From Holacanthus passer (lineage: Eukaryota > Chordata > Actinopteri > Pomacanthidae), in contig JAFREQ010000015.1 in the NCBI GenBank assembly GCA_025331565.1, forward strand, positions 992,001 through 1,056,000: a DNA stretch of 64,000 nt. The letters run 5' to 3'. The stretch's first letter is position 1; every line of letters begins with the position of its first letter. This document shows, piece after piece, positions 23,601 through 35,993 of this stretch. The translations under genes and the position numbers were made by a program. The notes beneath the pieces are model-generated. The model did not search any database. It was not told where the DNA came from and worked only from the letters and a program-made list of their open reading frames with translations.

Positions 23601-25408
23601 TGGAGATAGAAAAGACGGTGAGACATGTAGGGAGGGAGAAATCAACAGATTATTTCATTACAGAAGCCTTTAAACTGGAAGTGCTCATGCCTTAAAATGA
23701 GATATGTGTTGTGCTCTTGTATTCTAGGTTACTAGCTGACCTGAACAGTCCACTGTTCATCCCCGATACCGTCAGTCTAGACAGGAAGCACATCTTGGAG
23801 GACATAGAGAGCAAGTATCGAGACTTCATCACCGCCACCCTCCGCTGCCTCAGTGAACTCAAGAGGGAGCTCTGTGAGTGGCAGATGGGTGACGCAGGCT
23901 CGCCCCATTTATTTAACTTTCTTGAAGGAATGGTTTGGCATTTTGGGAAATACGCTTATTCGCTCTCTTGCCGAGAGTTAGATGAGAAGATTGATACCAC
24001 TCTCTTATTTGTCCATTAAATATGAACCTGTCAAGGATGATAGCATCATCTTTCAAACCTTGATTTAGTATTTTATGTAATGTAGGACTTTGTGGAATCT
24101 TCTGATTTTATAAGTAACAGTGCTAAATGGTCTCTGTGTGGTAAATGAGACTGTGTTGCATTTCAACCATGTGTGGGTGTCGGGAACTGGAAACATTTCT
24201 CAGTTCATTAAAAGGAAAGAAAACTTTGTTGTTGTAGGTAACACCAACACCACCAGTCTCATTTATTTTATTTCCCTCTCATGCAGTAACCAGTCCCTTG
24301 ACTCTGGACACTAACTCGGCTCATCCTCTGTTGAGCATCTCTGATGATCTTCGCTCAGTGACGCGGGTTAAAAACCGCCTGCCCTGCGCTTCTCACCCTG
24401 AGCGTTTCGACCACTGGCCGCAGGTCCTCACCGTCCAGACCTTCTCCTCTGGGACTCACTACTGGGAGCTGGAGGCTGAGGGATTCTGGGATATCGGCGT
24501 CTGCTATAGAAGTATTGGACGGAAGGGGAAAGACGGCAACGCCTTCGGGAACAACAAGGTAGATGTGCCACCTATGGTAGTTGACTTAGTTGGTAGCACT
24601 TAACCATTTAAAGTTGATATATGTCACATTTCTAGTATTGATTTGTTGTTTATGTTATCAAATGAAATCAGTGGGAGCCTCTGTTTGACACCAGTGGTAT
24701 TTGTAGCGCTATAATTTCAAAGCTTTTCCCATGAACCCTTCCTTGGCAATACTCTGAGTTTGTTTTGTCTGGCTTCAGTAAAGATGAATGTTTTTTCCTT
24801 TGAAATCTTACTCATTCAGTCATCTGTCAAAGAAGAAACTCTGTTCATTTGCACTCAACAACAGAACCATCTTCCTGTGTCGTGCTGTAAAATAATCTGT
24901 GACCTAAAGCAACTCAGCATTTTTACAGCATGAGCAAGGTTTCCATCCAAATGTAGCACAAATTGTAACTGAATTTTGAAATTGTAAAATGCAATTATTG
25001 TGCATTTCCATCCATTGCTGTTATATGATTATTAGGAGTTGGTTCATCCACATAAACAGCTGGTGGCGCTAATTTTCCAGTCAGGTTCATTAAACTGTGT
25101 CTTAACTAGTATACCTCTATCACCTAAATTTCCAGGTATCATGGAGCTTGACACAGCAGCATGACAGGAAGCTGGCAGCCTGGCACAACCGCAGGAAGAC
25201 CCGCCTCACGTACCAAATGACTGGCAACCGAGTAGCCGTCGCTGTGGACTATGGCGCCGGCACCATCACCTTCTCTGAGGTGGGACCATCCAGCAACCTG
25301 ACCCACCTCCACACTTTCTCTACCACGTTCACTCAGCCCGTGTGCCTGGGTTTTGGACTCTACAAAGCTGAGCTCAACAGCTGCATCTCTATCTCTGTCA
25401 AAGTCTGA
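20652..25408 (+). CDS. TRIM-family E3 ubiquitin ligase with PRY-SPRY domain (seven coding exons)
   Basis: Probable RING-type E3 ubiquitin ligase; TRIM-SPRY proteins often act in innate immunity, but the substrate cannot be inferred. Exons: 20,652-21,140; 21,224-21,319; 21,501-21,734; 23,475-23,497; 23,728-23,873; 24,287-24,558; 25,136-25,408. All junctions are GT-AG with matching phase, giving 510 residues. The C3HC4 RING is CSVCRDTF...LPCGHSFCPAC...CPQC (residues 10-57). B-box 1 (CDSCPPEA...CLRCEVSLC) and B-box 2 (RRCATHTEILRYYC...GHAQHKV) follow, ending near 155. The 96-bp, 234-bp and 23-bp exons encode the coiled coil in the usual TRIM pattern. PRY-SPRY spans roughly residues 325-510 (THYWELEAEGFWDIGV, TQPVCLGFGLYKAE). 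It is closest in this window to the minus-strand TRIM at 60-64 kb. I cannot assign an orthologue symbol. Confidence 0.88.
21880..22550 (+). repeat. Interspersed repeat, longest copy, inside a TRIM intron
   Basis: This copy has GCCATGCTACTGACATGGCT, CACCATGAGGTTGACATTTT, AACTTTTCCTCTAGCGCCAT and a right part rich in GCTAAC and CTAAAC words. Shorter diverged copies lie in the opposite orientation at 14,540-14,900 and 17,510-17,670. It lies wholly in the intron between TRIM exons 3 and 4. Confidence 0.65.
23925..24060 (+). repeat. Teleost interspersed repeat fragment
   Basis: GGCATTTTGGGAAATACGCT, TTATTCGCTCTCTTGCCGAG and GAGAAGATTGATACCACTCT form a sequence I recognise as a very common teleost repeat. 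It begins just after TRIM exon 5 and extends the apparent reading frame past the true donor, so an intronless reading here would be wrong. A weaker related fragment (GTAGCCTAGCTTAGCACAAT) lies at 34,668-34,720 in a chd8 intron. Confidence 0.6.
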
Positions 25409-26388
25409 GGTGGAGAAAGGCCAAGTCTGAGGTGGGCACTGTGCTGGTTTCACTTAGACAAAGCCATGCCAAGACTAGGTGTTGGTTTGTTTCCTCACTT
25501 CTGGAAGCACACCATCCTGTGACGAACTTTTGTCATGAGCCCCTCTGGCATCTTCTACCCTCACATCTCAGGCTGAGCTCTTCCTCAACAAAGAGACAAA
25601 ACCACAACATCTCCTAAAACTGTGATCAGGTGATATTGACACAGAAATTATTTTCAGCAGAGAAAAGTGAGAATGGAGCATTTGATAAGTGAGTATGAGT
25701 GGATCACAGCGGGACGGCAAATGAAGAGGCTCCTTTGATAAAGGGCAGAAATTGGTTTCATAACAAAATTGCTCAATTGTTATGTGCTTTTCAATCCACT
25801 GTGTTTAAAAATGCAGATGACTGGTGGTTTAAAGATAATACAATTATGTAAAAGAAGGCTGTAAATGTTGGCGACTTTTGATGTCAGAAATTATTTTGTC
25901 AGATGTTTTTGAAGAAGGACACTTTCTTCAGTATCTTTGATGGTCTCCCTCAGTTTGACTGAAAGCTGTATTTTGTGAATAATGTTTAGGCACTAAGTGT
26001 ATCTTCGTGTGGCTGGTTTATGTGTTCATATGCTCAAAAAACCTACTAAAAAAATAGCTTTTGAAATTGATGCATATATCCATTCTGATATCTGCTATCA
26101 AACTAAACTAAACAAAGAATTGCAAATGTTTTCCCATGAAGGTGCACAAGCAACAAGAGGGGGCATCTGATCCTCTTTAGCTCAGCTTGAATACACAGGA
26201 GGAAGAATCACTGATTTGATTGGATATTAAAGAAATAAAGAAAACAAATGCCACTCACTCATTAGCTTTGCTCTTTGAAGCAGCTCAGATGGCCAATTAT
26301 CCTCCCATTTTCTTTATCTCACTGTAAAGGTGAGTGGGTGGATGTAACATAGAGGGTGAGAAAGAAGCAGACGGAAAAGGGGGTGGCT

Positions 26389-26429
<41 letters not shown>

Positions 26430-27800
26430 TAGAGAGAGAGAAGGAAAAAGAGAGAGATCAGAGCATATTCTGGTTTGGTTATGATCAGACTGACTGCTGC
26501 GTTGTGAAACAATGTGATAGAGGAGAAAGAGAAGAGGGATTTTTGACCATACTACGGTGCTCCAGCCGGGAAGAAACAACTGTTTTCACCTGCTATGGAA
26601 TACAAGATTGTTCAGAGGGAAACAGGTGATCATCTATTTTCATTCACTTCAAATACTAGGATTGTACTGAAAATAGTCAGGTCATTTTAGAACACTTGTT
26701 GTAAGGTGAATAATTGATCGATTTGCAATAATGTGGTTCCTTCTCCAGCCAAAAAGCTGATGTGTTTGTGTGTGTGATAAAATAAGTTTCATTAAAGCTA
26801 AGAAAGAGATACAAAAGAGATGCTTTCACACATGCTGTTGCTCATCTCGGTCAAAGATAAATGAATGGTATTTCATAACGCACTGGAAACTTGATGGCAT
26901 CACCTGAAGTCAAAAATATCTCTGATCTCTGATTTAATGTTTCATTTCCATGAGGCAAACAACAGAAAGTCTGTTGAACTTGGAGGCAAAATAAAAGAAA
27001 AATGGAAAAAGTGATATTTTTTATATATGTAGTTACTAAATGTGTGTCCATAAGTGTGAAACAAAAGCACAAGTGAGAGGGAGAGCGTGTGTGTGTTATG
27101 TGAGGGAATGCGTGTTGAGCAGCATTAGGAGGGAGGGGGGGGGTTTGTGTAAAAGACAGATGGTCACTCAGTGGAGTTGTTCCCCCACTCCCTCTCTCTT
27201 TCTCACTCCCTTCTGGGCCCTACATCTTTTCCCTGTCACCTCTCCAGAATCTTACCTCATCTGTTTTTTTTTCTCTCACCTCTCCCCGGCGTCTTTTATC
27301 ATCTCACCCTTCTCTCCATCAGTTAAAGTTTGAGCTCGGATCTTCACTCACTCTGCTGCACTTTATCTTTTCATACCCTTTCTTCCCTTTCCTGTCTCTT
27401 CTGCTTCTTCTTGTCAGGTTTTCTGCTGAAGAAATCAACTTGAAAATACCAAGAGATTTTTTTTGATTGTCACTCCGGCCCCTGCTGACACAGCACGTAG
27501 GACACTGAGGAGATTTGGGATTTGAGGGGGCAAACAGGAAAACGACACAGAAAGACAGAAAGGGAACGGGTGACAGCTATGGCCAACGAACAATTCTGAG
27601 TATTTTATGAATATCACTTGTTTCTGACACCCATCATATTTATGTACTTTAGCTGGAACTAGACGAAAACACATAGAGGTTGAGGTTTGGAAATTTTGCT
27701 TCACCATAGCATGTTCATTTTCATGTCACGTTGTCCAAAGTGACACTTCTCTACAGCAGAATCAATCAGACATATTCGACTTAGCATCCCAGGTTCAGTC
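25409..27800. other. Spacer between TRIM and cerebellin genes, with GA microsatellite
   Basis: It includes the TRIM 3' UTR with a candidate AATAAA at 26,234-26,239. A GA repeat (26,394-26,427) and a second short GA tract follow. A pyrimidine-rich stretch (27,180-27,420) lies ahead of the cerebellin start, where its promoter or leader exon probably is. No other coding signal was found. Confidence 0.5.
26394..26427. repeat. (GA)n microsatellite
   Basis: Uninterrupted AG dinucleotides, followed by an imperfect purine tract up to about 26,457. Confidence 0.9.
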
Positions 27801-29022
27801 ATGCATCCCAGGTTAGTCACCTTTGACCTCCCCATACTCTTGGTTGTGCTCCTGTTGTGGGGACCTATGAAGTCTAGGGGCCAGAATGACACAGAGCCCA
27901 TCATCCTTGAGGGAAAATGCTTGGTCGTATGTGACTCCACTCCTTCATCCGAGCCCGCCGGTAATGCCCTGGGCATGTCGGTCCGCTCCGGCTCCGGCCG
28001 GGTGGCCTTCTCCGCCAGCCGCCAGACCAACCATGAACCCACGGACATGAGCAACCGCACCATGATCATCTACTTTGATAATGTGAGTGTGTGACTGCTT
28101 ATGCGTCTTTAAGTTGCAGCAAGCCATTTTGGAGTCCAAATAAAGCCCATTCTTGACATGAGAGGACAAATTACTTTGAAAAGTAACCATAGTTTAGAGA
28201 TCAAAATAAGTAACATTGTGTTTGAACAAAATCCTCCACTGTAGTTTCATCTTGGACTTTTCCTATTTCACAGAATTGTTTCTTTTTTCTTTTTTTACAG
28301 TGTCTTAGTAAAAAAAAGTTGATCAGTTTTCCACACACAGCTTCAGGGAGTATTTTGTATTCAGAAGTCTTCTGCAAATAAGATGCACATATGATTAGAG
28401 TTCTGACAGTGAGGAAAAATGCTAATGAGGTAAACAGTGAACTTTCAGACTCACTGTGCAGTTGTGCTGCATGTGCTGAATTTTCATGGACATTTGGGGC
28501 TTTCGGGGGGGAAATCGTTTGACAACAGCCCCACCGTTTATCACTGCTCACTGCCATAACTTTATATTTTCATGTGTAAGTCACAAATCTTCCTCCCTTT
28601 TCTCCCTCCCTCGCTGTTGCATCAGATTTTGGTGAATGTGGGAACTCATTTCGACCAAGAGAGCAGTGTCTTCCTGGCACCAAGAAGAGGCGTGTACAGC
28701 TTCAACTTCCATGTTGTAAAGGCCTACAATAGACAAACTATTCAGGTACCTCAACTATGACACATAGTTTTGATTGCAGTGGACCAACATGCACTCTCTA
28801 ATCTCTTTATTTGCTCTCTCTTAGGTCAGCCTGATGCTGAACGGCTGGCCAATGATTTCAGCTTTCGCCGGGGACCAGGACGTGACCAGAGAAGCTGCCA
28901 CCAACGCCGGCCTGGTGATTATGGAGAAGGGGGACAAGGCCTACCTCAGACTGGAGAGAGGCAACCTGATGGGAGGCTGGAAGTACTCCACCTTCTCTGG
29001 GTTCCTGGTCTTCCCCTTGTGA
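27801..29022 (+). CDS. Cerebellin-family secreted C1q-domain protein (three exons)
   Basis: Secreted synaptic organiser of the cerebellin family; these proteins bridge presynaptic neurexins and postsynaptic delta glutamate receptors. Exons 27,801-28,082, 28,626-28,745 and 28,825-29,022, all phase 0, give 199 residues, the usual family size. A signal peptide (LPILLVVLLLWGPMKSRG) is followed by an N-glycosylation site (QNDTE). Next are the CLVVCDS cysteines that join trimers into hexamers, and the 16-residue cerebellin peptide region (SGSGRVAFSASRQTNH). A C1q fold ending GGWKYSTFSGFLVFPL completes the protein. A second glycosylation site is NRT. It is very close to the CBLN1/2/4 group. Mammalian CBLN3 lies on chromosome 14, so a cbln3-related or fish-specific cbln is possible, but I cannot fix the paralogue. 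A candidate polyadenylation signal is at 29,560-29,565. Confidence 0.93.
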
Positions 29023-31200
29023 GGAAGGTGGAGGGGGATCAGGTTGAAGTGTTGGAAGGGTGATAGGAGGAGAAATGGATAAAGCAGTAGTGAGAATGAG
29101 GGGGAGAAAAATGAGGAAGGCTTCAATCTGTAACTCTTTATACAGTGCATGAAAGGATGTGTTTTATGCAAAAATGAGATGAAGATAGTGCAAATTAATT
29201 CTCACTTGAGACTAAAAAGAAAAGGAGGGGGAAAGATTCAGTGAACATTTATCTGTGGATTTTATTTGCTGTGTGTATAAATATTCGTTGGGTTTGTATA
29301 AGAGATATTTCAATTGTGACAAAATTATAAAGCAGCCATGTGCAATGTGGGCTTCTGTGCTAAGATTACATTTGTTTTTGTTTTTTTACTCCAAATGTTT
29401 GAAACACTGCTGTTCTCCACATGGCATCCTTTCTAGCTAACTTGCCAAACTTGCCCTTTACTCTGCTGTGTGGTATGACCGATGCTCCTATATATGCCTG
29501 TTAGTCTCCTGTAACAAATGTTTATTTACAGAAAAATTTCTATGAGGAGAAAACACTCAAATAAAATCACATAAAGCTGGCTCAGTATGTTGCTTTTGCA
29601 TGTATTGTCAAATATTCCACAAGAGAGACAATATTTTATAAAACACTGCTCGACCAACATACAGAAATAATTAAGTTGATACTCTACTATGTGATGTGGC
29701 AGTTGAATCTGTTCATGCAAAACAGTATATCTCCCTCCTCTCATGGTACTCTACCCATTGCCACGGCAGCTGTTTGTAAAAATAGCTCTCACCAGCAGAG
29801 TTGGTGTTGGCGTGGACCAAACAGACCAGCATGAGGCAGAGTGCAAGTGTGGCGAATAGCGGATACTCCTCGCAGGGCCACAGACAGATGGAGGCTTTGG
29901 CGAGCAGGCAGGCTCGCCAATCCACAGGGCTGCCACGGATAAAGTGTGGTGTGCTGTCACATGTAGTCACTTACGCTTCCCCGGTTCATGACCACAATAC
30001 CTCTCTCTTTCTCCGTCCCTCTATCTGTCTTTTCCGTCTGTCTTATATCAGAATCACACTTTCATGCATTAAGGCCAGGCCAGTAAGAATTCCTGGAGAG
30101 GGAGAACCAAGACGTTCATTCATGGTGTCACACTAATGCACTGACTGATGAAGCTTTAATGGTAATGGATGGGGAACTCTGTTGACATATTGTGCGTTCT
30201 TCTGATCACGGTGACCTTAGTTCCTCTGCAGAAACTCTCCTAATCTTTTAAATATGTAATATCATAGCTCTTTGTGGCATTTTACTGGGGTGAAATAGTA
30301 AATATGATATTAAAATAAATACTGGATTATTGACAAAAGCAACAATTTGCTCTTGGGCCCCAGACCTCAGGGGACCTGTAAAAACTGCAATCATTATGTG
30401 GCAATATCATTAATTACAACTTAGAATTTGCTCTACTAAAATACAATATCATCTGACATGATAAGGGCCTTCACATGGGTTTTACTCCCTGATCTTGAGG
30501 CCCTGTCCTTAAGAGAATCTAGCTGTGAGACTTTTATTATTTCATCTTATTCTGTGCTTTTTAATTATTCATCAATTTGGGAATTCTCAGATTACCACAC
30601 AACAAACCAGCTGGGACCACACACAATGCACAAAATGTAGAAGGAACAGGGGATTAGTAGGGGCCCATTTCTGCCCAGGTGACCCCTAGCAGGACAATCT
30701 GGTTGTAAATAAAAACTGGGCATATAAATAATATAATAAGAGCCAAATCGGGTAATAATCCCATTTCAGTCTGAGGGCACTAGAGGGCGCCAAAAACGCC
30801 AAATGACATAGAACTGAATCACCCATGCAAGCACTGTAGTCATCACGTTGGTGCCTTGAACAAAGCTGAATTTGATCTATCAAAATGTACTAATAAATAA
30901 AAATGGTCGACAAAAATCCGTCAATATACCCACGGAGTCTGGATGTATATTTTTTAGAAAGTAATACGGCAATATCACAAGATGAAGATGATTCCTGAGC
31001 TGTAGCAAATGTAATAAAACCCTGAATAAACGGACAGTGTAATTCAGCGTGGACTCCATTAACCATTTGAGATGATTAAATCGCCGTCTATTTTTCTCCA
31101 GTCAGCTCTAAGGGGCCTGCGCTCTCTAATATGAGCATCCATGGTAGTAAAACAGTAATGTTGAAGATCACACAGTCAAATGGTCCCAGCTAGGCCGCAT
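29023..31200. other. Spacer between cerebellin and chd8
   Basis: It begins with the cerebellin 3' UTR (candidate AATAAA at 29,560). It contains one minus-strand open stretch with possible splice sites at 29,793-29,929, described as a finding. The rest shows no coding, RNA or repeat structure that I can support. Confidence 0.5.
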
Positions 31201-31459
31201 TTATTGTTTTCTCTACCAAACTACGGCTCTCATCCCGCCCAGAAGCGGCCGAGTATATGACGGATAGCCCCTACAGCCAATGAGATAGCCGTATGCTGCC
31301 GGCTTGGGAGAAAACGGACCAATCAGTGTTTGATCGCATTCGAGGGGCACGCTCTCTACGCGTTCTCTGGCGAGAAAGTTAGTTCCTGCTCTTCCCTGGC
31401 CGTTTCCTGTAATCGTACAGTGTTGTGAGACGGAGAAAGCCATGTGTGTCGATGCAAAG
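31200..31459 (+). promoter_or_regulatory. chd8: chd8 CpG-rich promoter and 5' non-coding exon
   Basis: This stretch is locally rich in CpG and GC. It holds two CCAAT boxes (31,277-31,281 and 31,319-31,323) and no evident TATA box, as in a housekeeping promoter. A donor (GCAAAG|GTAAAT) at 31,459 would join the acceptor CTCTTTTACCAG|CTGTT at 32,609, leaving 101 nt of leader before the chd8 ATG at 32,710. An ATG at 31,442 lies in this leader. The transcription start is not known. Confidence 0.5.
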
Positions 31460-32709
31460 GTAAATTTAGCACCCCGAAATTATTACAGTGAGAGTTAGGG
31501 CAGTGGATATGATGGTTATCTTCAGGTATTTTGGCCGAAAATTAGACGCAGAGCAACCGAAACAGTATTGCGGCCTAACCCGTGTCTGAACGTTGACGGG
31601 CAATGGTTATTGTGGCACGTTGCTTTGGTTTGGTCCGGTTTGTTGATGAGATTGAAGGAGTCCGGTGGACTGAATGGTTGGTAGTAAATGACAGAGAAGC
31701 GAGGCAACGGTTCCAAACATCCAACACACCGTGTTTTTAAGCCCGAATATGTTTTCGGTGCCACACACGCTTTTGTAATAGGCACATCTTGGTCGCGGTA
31801 CAAGCTAATGCTAGCCGACGGTTTTGTGAGAGACTGCAATACGACCAGAGAGGAAAGCATCCTACCTCTCCAGCATCAGTACCCTCCTCATCTGACTTCA
31901 CTACCAACTATTTTCATTCACTGAATCCTTCCTGGGTAGTCTAGCTTCGTGTATTAACTTACTATTGAAACAGTAGTAGTTTTTTTCTAAACCTTTAATG
32001 TCACATTGGCACCGTTTTCTGGACAAGGTAGCCATGAGTTCGATGTTATATTAAGAACAGTATTCTTGTATAATCAATCGATGATCAGTTTACTGGGCGT
32101 TAAATGTTGTGTAAACTTTTTTTATTTTTAATTAATCGTAGTTAAATGAGTTCGTGGTGTGATGAAACTTAACTCACAATAACGTGAGAGTAAACTTGAT
32201 CATTTCAGTCGGAGCTCACAGAAGATACATCTAAGTGTGTTCAGATGAAAGTTTTCTGTGATTTAGTAAACTACACAGTTCTTCCTGTGTCATATTAAAC
32301 TTGAATGAATGATGATGTGATGTTGAGCAGTTGGAGCTGAGAAGGCGACAAAGACTAGAAGTTACACGATTGCCTTTTGACATATGGGGCCACATTTGCC
32401 AAGCTTCTGTCTGCTCCCTGCTACCTTTGTACACTTAAACACACTTACTAACCATTGATTGAAGCACACCAAGCTGCAGTTTTAAAGTGTGAAACAGGTT
32501 TGAGCGATATAATAAGCAGGACATTAGCATGCAATAGCGTTTGTTTAAATAATGTCTAAGTCATTAACTTGTGCTTCATTGACATCAGTGTTTCTCCTCT
32601 TTTACCAGCTGTTTACTTAAAAATCGAGAAGAACTGGACAGCAGCTATCTAGCTTCCATCTCGGAGTCTTTTTAACGTTGTGCCCGTCTCCCTGTGTGGA
32701 GTGGGCAAG

Positions 32710-35700
32710 ATGGCAGACCCCATCATGGACCTCTTTGAGGACACACCCCTGTTTAACCTGGATGCCCTACCGGACGATTCCTTCTCTCAGGGTTCTTCAG
32801 ACCCCGTGGAGGAGGCCCTCAAGCTGGCCTTGGGCCAAGTGGACCCACCGACCGAGCCTGAGCTCACGGTCAACGCAGGCCTTAATGTTCCTGTAGCAGC
32901 TCCTGCCATCCTGGACCCTGCCCCCGTTCAAGTCCCCACACAGCAGCAGGTGCCAGTGGTAACTGCTCAGACTGTTTCCATAGCTGCAGCTCCCACTGTA
33001 GTCCCAGCCCCTGCCCCTGTTGATAGTGTACCTCAGATCCAGGCCCAGACAACCATACCTATTGTCAGCAACACCAGCGTGGCCACCAGTAGCACTGTCC
33101 TGCTGAGCTCACCTCTGACTGTTTCCAGCTCTCCGGCCACCACCACTGCCACCACACAGCTCACACAGATAACTCACCAGCTCACTCCACAGCAGTTAGC
33201 TGCCATCACACAGCAGGCTGGTGGTAAAATAGTCATTCTGAAAGGTCCCCAGGGTCAAGCCCAGGTGCTGCAGACTGTATCAGGAGCTACAGGCCAGACC
33301 AGTGGAAAGGTCATCCGTGTGTTGTCTGGCACTCCACTTAAACCTGGCATGTCCATACTGCAAGGGGGGACAGTGTTGAATCAGGCGAGCCCAGGACAAG
33401 CTCAAGTCAAGGTGGGTGCCGCAGGGGTGCAGAGGCTGCTGCAGTCCCCGAACGGACCGGTGAAACAGATGCTTCTGACCTCCGTGCCCCAGCAGACGCA
33501 AGGCCAGACGGTCCAGGTGCAGATCCCAGCCCAAACACAGATGGCTCAAGGCCAGACTCAAGTCCAAGTCCAACCCCAGACTGCCCAGATCCAGGTACAG
33601 CCACAAGGCCAGGCAGCTCAGATCCAGGTCCAGGCTCAGGGCCAGGTGCAGCTCCAGCCAGCCATGCAGACCCAAACACAGGTAAGCACCACCTCTTCTG
33701 CCAGAACAGACAGACCGCAAGGTGTCACTCTGGCAGCTGCAGCACAGCAGGTGACACTTGGAGTGGTTTAATTGTTTGTACATTGTTGCATGAGTTTCAC
33801 AAGCTGTACTTTTAGGTCAGTCTTTTTCCTAAGTGTCATAATGAGGCTCCTTCTGTGTATCTGATTCTAGGGTGGTGAAGCAAAGCGGATCACCCTGGTT
33901 CTTCAGCAGCCCTCACAGGGGGGCTCTGCTGCGCCAGCAGGTCAAGCTGTTACAGGCCAGCAGCAGGTCACACAAATCCAGCAGGTTCAGACAGCCCAAG
34001 GGGGGCAACAGCAGCAACCCCAGGCCCCAGCTAGACTAGTGCTGGGTCAGCTCCCTGGAGGTAAACTGGTGCTCCAGGGAAGTCAGCTAGCAGCCCTGAC
34101 ACAGGCTCGTGCTGCAGGCCAGGCCGGAGGGCAGCCCAAAGTCCTCACAATTCAGCTGCAGGTGCAGCAGCAGCCCAACCAACAAGGAGGAGTTAAGGTG
34201 AGAAATGAGTGTTTTAGAGGTTGGAAGAACCTGTTTGTTTAATTATATTCATTTTTTCTTGCAGTACATGATTCCTTTTTACTCTTGTTTTTCCTCTTCT
34301 CTTGTTTGAGCAAATCACTCTGAGCTCTGATGTTCTGTTTTGTGATAAAGTGCTGAGAGCTATTCTTTATTGATGCAACAGAAAGGGGGCATTGAAAGTC
34401 TTGAATGTTACTCATATTAATATAAGCACACATTTTTCCCAATACACTCAATATTGACATTTGTGTGCTTGCAGTCAAGTTTTTAACTGCTCCTGTAATG
34501 TTAACATTACCTCCTTTTCATTAGCCATATTAGGATATCCGTTGTTTTGAATGACACTCTGTATCAGCACACTGTAGCCAATGGATAACTGATGCGGTGG
34601 AGTAGGCAAGTTCTACATCTGGAGATAAAGAAAACAATCATGATTTTATATTAGACTTTGGATGGGATGTGTAGCCTAGCTTAGCACAATGTTTGGAAGC
34701 ATAGAGAAACAGCGCAGCTCTTTCAACACCATGGACTGATATTTATATTGGAGTACAAAGATGAAATTGTTACTGCTCTTATCGGACTGTTGATAAGATG
34801 CCAAACAAGCTGATTTCACAAAATGTCGCAGTGTTCTTTAAAATCCTGCCAAATTCTCAGATCATATACTGTAACCACTGTACTGTGTTACATCTAACCT
34901 GACGTTGGCTTTTTGGGTTTTGTAACCTCCCTCTTTGGTTACTTTCAAAGGAGGCTGTGACTTGACCTGTCTCTTCTTTCACTCTCACAGTACCAGCTAG
35001 TCTCAGGAGCTGGCAATACTGGCAGCCCACAGGTGTTGCAGATCTCACAGGGCCAAGGAGGACAGAGAGTTGCTGTGCCACTCAAAATGCTTCTGCAGCC
35101 ACAGGTAGACCTCCAGATGTGCACAGACATTTATTTATTTTATGTGCATTAGAGGGGCGCTTATGGGTGGCTTATAAAACGTGGCAGAAAATGCAAAGAG
35201 GTTCCTCACTCTTAAACATTCTCCTTCAAACAGACAAGCTCAGCATCCTCAGCGGGTGGCACAGTCTCTGTGGTGAAGGTCATCAACACGTCGACCGCAG
35301 GCCCATCCACTACAACCACCACTCCGTCCCAGGCCATCCGCATCACCAAGGCTCCGGGCGAGCCTGCCTCTGTGCGACGAGTGGAGATCCTGTGCAAGCA
35401 AGAGAAAGCAAACCGTATTGTGGCTGAGGCTATTGCCCGTGCCAAAGCACGGGGTGAGAAGAACCTGCCCAGAGTCCTAAACCAGGATGAGCTTCCATCC
35501 ACACAGACCTCCCCAGAAACGGGGGGCACTGTGACTGTGGTGTCTGCTGCTAAGAAAAAGACCAGCGGAGGAGGAAGCAAGAAGAAAAGTCCTGTAGCTG
35601 GGGGAATGACGCCCAAAACGGCAGGAGGGACTGACAAGAAGAGCAAAGTGAAGACACCAGGAGGAACAACTGGAGTGGCTGGATGCACAGTAATACCTGG

Positions 35701-35993
35701 GTCTGGAAACAAGAGCAAAAGCAAGACCAAGCCAAAGTAAGTGATATATTTCTGTGAGGAGGGAGTCATTTGAATGTAACTTAGTACTGTGTTTCTGTTA
35801 TTTCTGTGCTTGGAAATGTTGCCTTATATATGCTTATTTCTTGCTGTCCTTTTTGCTACTAATTCTTCCTTCTTCCTACAGCACTATTACTTTAGTGGGA
35901 GCAAAGAAAAGAAAGCGAAATGTGTCCTCAGACCACTCTGATGGGGAGTTGAGTCCTGCCTCACCTGCTGCACTAGAGGATGACTTGATTACG
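32710..35993 (+). other. chd8: chd8 exons 1-5: Gln-rich N-terminal region
   Basis: Exons 32,710-33,681; 33,871-34,197; 34,991-35,104; 35,234-35,736; 35,882-35,993. The protein is rich in Gln, Thr, Val and Pro, with many short QVQ and QIQV repeats from about residue 270. A lysine-rich stretch (AAKKKTSGGGSKKKS) and a KKRKRN nuclear-localisation-like motif follow. No folded domain is expected here. Confidence 0.85.

Noticed and set aside
23874..24019. Apparent extension of TRIM exon 5 past 23,873
   Set aside because: The extension enters a common teleost repeat, and the GTGAGT donor at 23,874 joins in phase to the PRY-SPRY exon at 24,287.
35212..35769. 185-codon minus-strand frame opposite chd8 exon 4
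   Set aside because: Shadow of the lysine- and threonine-rich chd8 exon; no splice context or domain.
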